Part shown: positions 57,343-64,000 of the stretch, one piece after another
Numbering within the stretch: the first letter of the stretch is position 1
Layout: each line of letters opens with the position of its first letter
Program-made: the position numbers and the translations under genes
From: Ehretia macrophylla
Taxonomy: Eukaryota; Streptophyta; Magnoliopsida; Boraginales; Ehretiaceae
Length of the DNA: 64,000 nt
Direction of reading: 5' to 3'
Assembly: GCA_037974665.1 (NCBI GenBank)
Contig: CM075781.1
Coordinates: 32,093,235 to 32,157,234, forward strand
Notes under the pieces: generated by a model
Told to the model about the DNA's origin: nothing
Seen by the model: only the letters and a program-made list of their open reading frames with translations
Database searches by the model: none

Positions 57343-58910
57343 TGATACAATAGATAAAAGATATCATATTGTGTTCACCAACTTTTTTTAAAATTACTTA
57401 AAACAACTCAAAGTAAATGGCACTTAATTAGTTTAAAACATGGTGCAATTTAGTTAAATTATTTAAGCAAAAGGAGAAAATGAGAAATTCTCATGAGGCC
57501 TATAGATATAAATGTAATTGCTTAAAGTCAAAGAGATGAAATTTAAAATATTGATCCTGCAGTTAAATAGTTATTTCTGAAAATAATAACACCTCGACAT
57601 GTGTTTTCGTTTAAAAATTAATAACAAGTGATAACAAGGACAACACAAAATAAAAAATCAATGACATGTAACAATATTATAACAACTATTATTCTATCAT
57701 TTTGAATTTTTTTTTTTAGTCAGTTGCAAAATCTTTGAATATTTTTATTTAACTCAAGAGTTGCAAAATCTCATTCACCCAAATATTTGGTCCTAGCCAT
57801 CTTGCTGCTGCTTTCAATATTGGTTTCAATTATTCCGTCTTTATGCCGACCGTCTTCTGCCAAAAGAATAAAAGGGCCATGGTCTCTCCATCTCCCTCAA
57901 ATTCTGGGAAGTCTTGTACACTTTTGGGGTTCAACGATCATTGGGCACGTGACCATGGGCAGTTGTGCGGAACAACGAGTAAAATTTTTTTCATAAAATT
58001 ATAATATTATAAACAAGATTGTATAATTTTAAAATGTCGACATCATTTTAATATAACTATGTCAATAATTTATCATTACAATTATGTTAATAATTTCCGA
58101 CAGTTAAATCTTATTCGTAAATATATCACGTCATTACGTTATGAATAAATCCAATTCTTCAAAACAACATCCTCCATAGTCCACTCCACATCTTCCATTA
58201 TCTATTCTTTAACGTGGCCAGGCTGTAATGTGCCGAAGAGGGCAGACTTTCACAACAGGATATCAACAACTATCAAGTGTTGAAGAGATGGTCTTTGAAA
58301 GCCAGTGTATTATGTGTTGGAATATAAAAAAATGTTGTCTGAGGACTGTCAAAGGGGTCATATTGTCATGGTGGTACAAGCTGGAAACCCTCAGGCTCTG
58401 AGTTGGCAAAGGTTCCTGAAAAGTTATAATATCTAAAAGAGAGATGTACCAGAGAATTCTATTATTATAAGTCAACAATCAATTTGTTTTCCATGACAAG
58501 AATTCTACCCTAAAACGTTTTTTGAATTCACATTAGAATTGTTAAAACTCCAAGATGGATAATTTTGCTAAAAAGAAGCACCATCCAGGTTGGTTAGGCA
58601 TAAAATCTATTGAAATTAGTCCCATAAAATTTATCTTTTTAATTGATTCGAAATTAATTAAGACATAAGCAAGTCTTCCATTTAAAGCAGGATCCAAGAT
58701 TTTAGTTCAATAGATGTTAAAATCATACAACTTAATACTCATACATGAATAATTCTTTTTAGTGCAGGCTATTTTGATATTGCACATAAAAATACCTTAA
58801 AATATATATATATATTGAAATAAAGACAGCCCTAACTCACTACCTAATATATGGTTATGTTCTTGAAGTCAATGGAAACTACAATCCCTAAATCGTGATT
58901 TGTATATAGG
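57343..58910. other. Intergenic, no gene recognised
   Basis: AT-rich. One open frame at 57787-57996 is Leu-rich at its start but begins at TTG and matches no family I know. Confidence 0.4.
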
Positions 58911-58917
58911 TCCGTCC

Positions 58918-59365
58918 ACTAGCGGAGGCACATTGGGGCTAGTGGGGGCTGCAGCCCCCACTGACTCAAAAATCGTTAAAATTTTTATGTATTTTTTTTA
59001 AAAAAAATTAGATATCTATTCATTTTTAGTTAAAAAAAATTAATTAGTCCCCACTGAAAAATAAAAGTACTAGTATAGTTCAAAATTTATGAATTTTAGC
59101 TCCCACTGACCCATAAAAATATTAAAATTTCTATGTATTTTTTGAAAAAAAAATTAGATATCTATGTATTTTTAGTTAAAAAAAATTAATTAGGCTCCAC
59201 TGAAAAATAAAAGTATTCGTATAGTTCAAAAATTATAGATTTTAGCCCTCACTGGCCCATAAAAATGTTAAAATTATATATATTTTTTGAAAAAAAATAC
59301 TCGTATAATTTAAAAATTATAAATTTTAACCCCCACGAACAAAAATTTCTAACTCCGCCCCTGGA
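58918..59365. repeat. Tandem repeat in a GGCGGA-ended element
   Basis: About three units of ~140 bp start at CCACTGACTC (58967), CCACTGACCC (59105) and CACTGGCCC (59248). Each contains AATTAGATATC or a shortened form and CACTGAAAAATAAAAGTA. The outer words are GCGGAGGCA on the left and ACTCCGCCCC on the right. No gene. Confidence 0.6.
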
Positions 59366-61600
59366 TCCGTCCATGCTCTTATTCTTGCCTCAAACTCTTC
59401 ACCACTATCCTTCCTCTCTCCTTTAGGGTTAGTCAGGCATCAATCAAGGCAAAACAAATGGTGAAACAAAGAACAATTCTTAAGCAATAGTGCATTACCC
59501 AAATGGAATAAGAGTTCACATTTTTAGGCAAATGGGGACAATGGACAGTATGGTTTTGACCAATTGAACTGGCAAGCTCGTGCAGGCAAGAAATGATGGT
59601 CACGTCGTGGGTTTGTGCGGAAAGAATAAGATTAACTGTTTAGGAACATTTTCATGCGATGCTTTTTAATGATTGGGATTCTTCACAACCCTAAAAATGA
59701 TATCATCGTTCTTTAAATAAATCATAGGTCACGTGCAACTAACGTGTTGCCATCGTTGGACAAGTGAAGGTCACGTGCTTATCATATGCTCCGATATAGC
59801 ACTTGAGCAAGATGAGGAGGGTGGCAGTAATGTGAATCTTCTGTATCGCATATGTTGGTTGGGTTGGCCAATTTGTCATCGAATATTATTAGGTCGTTTG
59901 CGGTTTGCCAGGCACAGCTGATCAGCTCGAGCTCTTAACATTTTCCATTTTTTCTGGTAACAATAAACTCATCTTAAGCAGGGCCTCCACCTCAAAGTTA
60001 TAAATCCCGTGAAATAACAATGTACTCCAACACATGCTTAAACAAGGGTAACACCGTAAAGAAATTCAAATTTGGAATTAAAGGGCGTAGTTTTTTACAG
60101 CAACATGCTTGGTCCCTTTTGTAGGATAGGTTAATCAAAAGTTAGTTAATATTTGTGATAGAAGAGTATAAGTTCGAACTTGAGATTTTAAGTTATAACA
60201 AGTCGTTACCAGACCACTCCACACAACACTCTTGGGGGCGAGCTTGTAACATTTCTTTTGGATATTTTGGTGTAGAGTATTTAATTGGATAGATGAAAAG
60301 AAAAAAGAAAAGATTGCCAGGTCGCAAAATTGGCACTTTCTTAGTCCAACATGAAGGGTTTGATTATGCGTCCAGAGAAGTTGGGATCAAACTTCTCCTT
60401 CCAAGTCCCTACAGCTTTATTCCCCACAAGTGGGAGAAATTTGTAAAAACTGGTAATGCAAATTAAATCAAACTAAATTAAACTTTATCTTATTAAGTGA
60501 AATTAGCTATATGGATTAGTCAATCGGGAATACCTTGTTGGCTAAGAAAGCAATCAAAGGGATGTCATTAGTTAATTAACAAACACACTTCTATTTTCTC
60601 GTCCCGAATACAATTGGTGCTGACCACACTAGGTGCTACTGTGGTAGTAAGAGAAGTTAGGCAATGACAATTGAGAGGTTATTACTAAGCATTCCTAGTC
60701 ACACGTGAAGAGATGTCAAATGGCAAGGCAAGGTCATACACCCATTTAGCTCCTCGCGGAGTATGGCTCACATCCAAACATCTAAATGAAGAATGGGGCA
60801 ACGCCCATTAAGCTCCGGCGGAAAAAGAAGGCCCACCTGGCCGTATAGGTGCAAAATTTTTCGAAAAAGCACTGACTGACTCGACAACACTTCTAATTCA
60901 TTTTGAGAGGCATCTTCTCTATCAACTCCTTACATAGTGTCTTTATTCAACTTATTTTAATTTTATGAAAATAGATAACATAGTCTTTACAAAATTTCTA
61001 GATATGTGAGTTAACAAAATATGTGGCAGCACATTCCCACATCCCCTATTCATCATATTGGGCCATTCCAACGATTGGATAGGACTGGATGCCTTCGCGT
61101 ATACCGCTAAAAAGCCCCCACATTGCTTTAAGCGTCCTCAAATTTTGTTTGATAAGGGTTTCAACAATGCCCTTTGCAAAATCTTAAGAGTGCACAAAAG
61201 ACTTATGTCTCGAGTTCACATTAACCATAAAACCACTATTCTCGGGACCAAGATTAATAGACCTTGTGCTCAACTAAAACGGACAGTGAACTGATCAAAA
61301 AAACAAAAAAAAAAATCTAAAACGGACCGTGTCTCTTAGATAAATCGATCAGAATGTGAAAATTCATGAAGGCAGACATCACAAATTCTTAGAGAGCAAA
61401 ACTCACTAGAATCCAAATTCTCAAATTTTCTTATCACATGCAAAGTACAGGAACAACCTCTGAACTAAATGAACTACTGTAAGAAACCTCTTCCCAGGAC
61501 ATTCCTATTAGATAACAATGCTTTTCATAAATAACTTCCCTGCTCAATCTTAGATACTTGTATTAAACAAGGTCAAATGTACAGATTGTAAACCAATTCA
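59366..61600. other. Intergenic, no gene recognised
   Basis: AT-rich with a possible decayed SINE near 60125-60250 (GTTCGAAC box). I see no coding domain. Confidence 0.4.
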
Positions 61601-61665
61601 TTACCGCCTCGGTGAAAGTCTTCTAGATGCCAGATACATCATACGCTCTGTACTAGGCAGCTGGG

Positions 61666-61715
61666 TCATGCGCCGGGCATTGAATACCGACAATCATTGA
61701 ATGCTGTTCCCATCA
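61666..61715 (-). CDS. Possible last exon of a gene entering from the right
   Basis: On the minus strand a TTTTGCAG acceptor is followed by a short frame ending MGTAFNDCRYSMPGA and TGA at 61668-61666. The GC content and codon-like look stand out from the AT-rich flanks. I do not recognise the protein. Upstream exons would lie beyond a long intron or outside the window. Confidence 0.3.
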
Positions 61716-61721
61716 CTGCAA

Positions 61722-64000
61722 AATTTCAACGAAACCAAACATTCAGTATCCAGTAAATTGTAGAGTTTATGTTCCAACCTTTCCAATAATTCAAATTATT
61801 GAAGGAAAGGAAGGGTTATGTATAGAATGTTGATAGTACTTTCTAAGATAAGGCACAAATCTCCAAGGGACACGCTGAAAGCGTTAACCAAAACCAATCA
61901 GAATCAGTGAATAAGGAAGCATTCGACAAGACAAACATAGAATCAGGATTTTAAGAACAGCAGATCGATAGGGGAAAATAGAAGGTAAGGAGGTAAAAAG
62001 ACGAGATAAGAAACATATGTTTGAAAGAAACTGACACTTGCAGGTAATATTAAAACTGTGACACATTCAATCCCTAAGGGAAAAGAAACAATCTCCTACA
62101 AGTTATTTCAGAGTGAATAAAAGATCACATAAATATACAGCACCAAGCAGTTAAATTCACAGTCCTATGGAAAGAACTTGAACAATGCATTTGCAGGATT
62201 CTAGATGCAGTAGGTGAGCTCATATGGGCACTAACTGGGACATTTTGAAAACAACGATATTGAATATAGCACAAAGAATAGAAAGATTGCTTCAGTTGCA
62301 CCCTTATGCAAGAGCAATGTACTTGGTCATGTAGAAATACATAATAATTGGGACCCTTTATTCTAACTTAGCAAACCATTCGATATTCATAGCTTGCTGT
62401 GGCTGTCCACTGAAGATAGGTTTGCAAAAGGTATTGCATGTTCCTTTTTCTTCACGCTTAATTTTTCTCCATTTTCCTTTCCTTTTTCAGGGATGTAGGG
62501 GCTTGTCGGGTAAAAAGTCGCCTCACTTAATGCTAAGGTGCAGAATAGAAGGAAAGACTTAAAATATCGCACTGAAAGCTTGTGCTTGGTGTGCACACTG
62601 ATGAGAAGAAATGAGGTACTCAACTTTAATTATCATGGATATGTAAAACACGATTCACCTCAATGAAACTATGGACCATACAAGTCCACATCCAGGGATA
62701 GCATAGACTTGTTGATTCACTAGGAAGCTTCACTACCCTACCTCATGACCCATTCTCTACATTTCTTTTTAACTGCAGAATGGTTCTTGAATTAGCATTT
62801 CAAACTGTGCAGGGTATCTAAGTCACCTCAAGCTACTCTCACTAGGTCCATCAAAATGAAGATTAATAAGAAAATGAATTAGTTTTAGCATCTCTCAAAT
62901 CACAGGAACAAAAAAGCTGAGGACTTGCAGGATATTATTGACAAACATAAACAAATATTCGGAAAAGAATGGCTTGGTTGAAAAGAAAAGATATTTGAAG
63001 ATGCTAGAAGAACTAGAGGAAATGATTCGGTAATCATATAGGAAAAAGAACATGCAATAAATGGTATATTTTACTTGCAACCATTGTGTTTCCGGTGGTT
63101 TGCGTTAGCCCTAGTCTTTATAGAAAATAAATAGAATAGGCCATGGTGTTTGGGTTTCAAAACGCTAAATTTAAGATGAAAATGTCAAGTGTGACAGATA
63201 GGAAATGAACAAAAAAGAAGTTTCAGAAAATTCTTTGCGACTTCATTTGAGGGGGGTAAAAAAGAAAAAAGAAGAAAGCAGATGAAATATTCTGGTAAAG
63301 GATTCTTATATGGAGTTTTGCCACATATAAGGGGTTCTAGGATCAATTTGACAATAAATATTGTTGAACAGTTCTTGCACATTAAAGGGTTAGGCAGAGT
63401 CAGCAGATTGAACTTGGTTTATAACATATCAGATGACAGGGGCCAAGTCTCATGAGCCAAAACTTCCTGGGGAAAGTCGACATTACAATTAATCTACATC
63501 TTAAATCATGAGCATGTATACGTCAATACTTTTGACTTATACATGTAAATATCCTACATTTTTAAGACCTCCCTCCCAACAGACATACACACATACACAA
63601 GAAGAAGAAAAAAAAAACAAACAGAAATATGCAGATTAAAGTTAGTTGTAGAGCAAAGAAATAGTAGTTTCAAGTATCCATCGAGAGAGGGAGGGGGGGT
63701 GGGGGAGAAGGGGGAAGGTACAAACAAAGCATGCTATAATCTTGGTGTACAATTTCAGTTAGAAGGCATTATTCAGAGGGACAAAATTATGTGAGTAGTG
63801 CAAGCACATTCACATCTATGTCTGCAGAAGCTGCAAGTTCACTATTGCTTTAGCAGAAGATAATAAATGCACACACTGCAACAACCTGAAGAAAGGATAA
63901 GCAATAATGACAAGTACATTCCAAGTTGCTAAACAAGCATTAATCATAAACTGCTCTCTTGAAGAATCTACACTTTACCCCAATAGAGTGCATTTAGTGA
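61722..64000. other. Non-coding sequence at the right edge, possibly intron
   Basis: Moderately AT-rich with pyrimidine tracts on the minus strand. No exon with a known domain is visible. It could be the intron before the possible last exon at 61666-61715. Confidence 0.35.

Noticed and set aside
57787-57996. Leu-rich 69-codon frame that could look like a signal peptide
   Set aside because: It starts at TTG, has no homologous domain I know, and sits in AT-rich intergenic DNA.
61058-61294. 78-codon plus-strand frame
   Set aside because: It starts at TTG, has no recognised motif and no splice or promoter context.

Overview
The window is nuclear DNA of a eudicot plant. The evidence is a dense load of plant transposon families (Ty3/gypsy chromovirus, Ty1/copia, CACTA, Mutator-like, hAT, SINE, LINE), a broken endogenous pararetrovirus, a plant cellulose-synthase-like G fragment, and one intact-looking intron-rich host gene, an ARP1-type RNA-binding protein. 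I cannot name the species.

Positions 1-17733 hold a three-level nest of LTR retrotransposons. The outermost (Gy2) is a Ty3/gypsy-type element with ~2.5 kb LTRs and a short non-coding interior (14071-15255); its 5' LTR starts left of the window. A related Tekay/Del-like chromovirus (Gy1, 1310-13836, target duplication TCTAA) sits inside that 5' LTR. Gy1 has lost gag, protease and the start of reverse transcriptase. A Ty1/copia element on the minus strand (6468-11807, 602-bp LTRs, target duplication ATTAG) sits inside the 3' LTR of Gy1. LTR divergence falls from outermost to innermost, as nesting requires.

Positions 17734-20268 hold a copia scrap, a Mutator-like non-coding element and a papain-like protease pseudogene. 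Two CACTA (En/Spm) transposons follow, CACTA-1 (20269-30030) and CACTA-2 (30584-41214). CACTA-1 carries decayed tnp2 and tnpA-like genes on the minus strand. CACTA-2 keeps only the 3' end of the tnpA-like gene; the rest is replaced by the 5' part of a CslG gene and a ~4.4 kb broken caulimovirid. On the plus strand, near the right end, both elements carry a small intact gene of 72 and 70 codons. The two proteins are homologous, share a DLNxPPKxDGYIS core and so contain a DLNxxP-type EAR motif, the motif by which plant repressors bind TOPLESS co-repressors. In each element this gene has its own TATA box and lies just right of an array of GGAGACGG palindromes. I consider it the most novel item in the window.

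Positions 41215-46500 are repeats: a LINE/SINE-like insertion, a 1.26 kb tandem duplication, MITEs and a tRNA-Pro-like pseudogene. The ARP1-like gene lies on the minus strand at 46802-50995 with six coding exons; a SINE sits in its largest intron. From 51200 to 64000 the DNA is mostly AT-rich intergenic sequence with Mutator-like elements, one of which (56166-57333) has captured the first exon of a DSS1/SEM1 gene, a hAT transposase scrap, and a possible last exon of a gene entering from the right. All exon limits, repeat limits and mismatch counts were read by eye.
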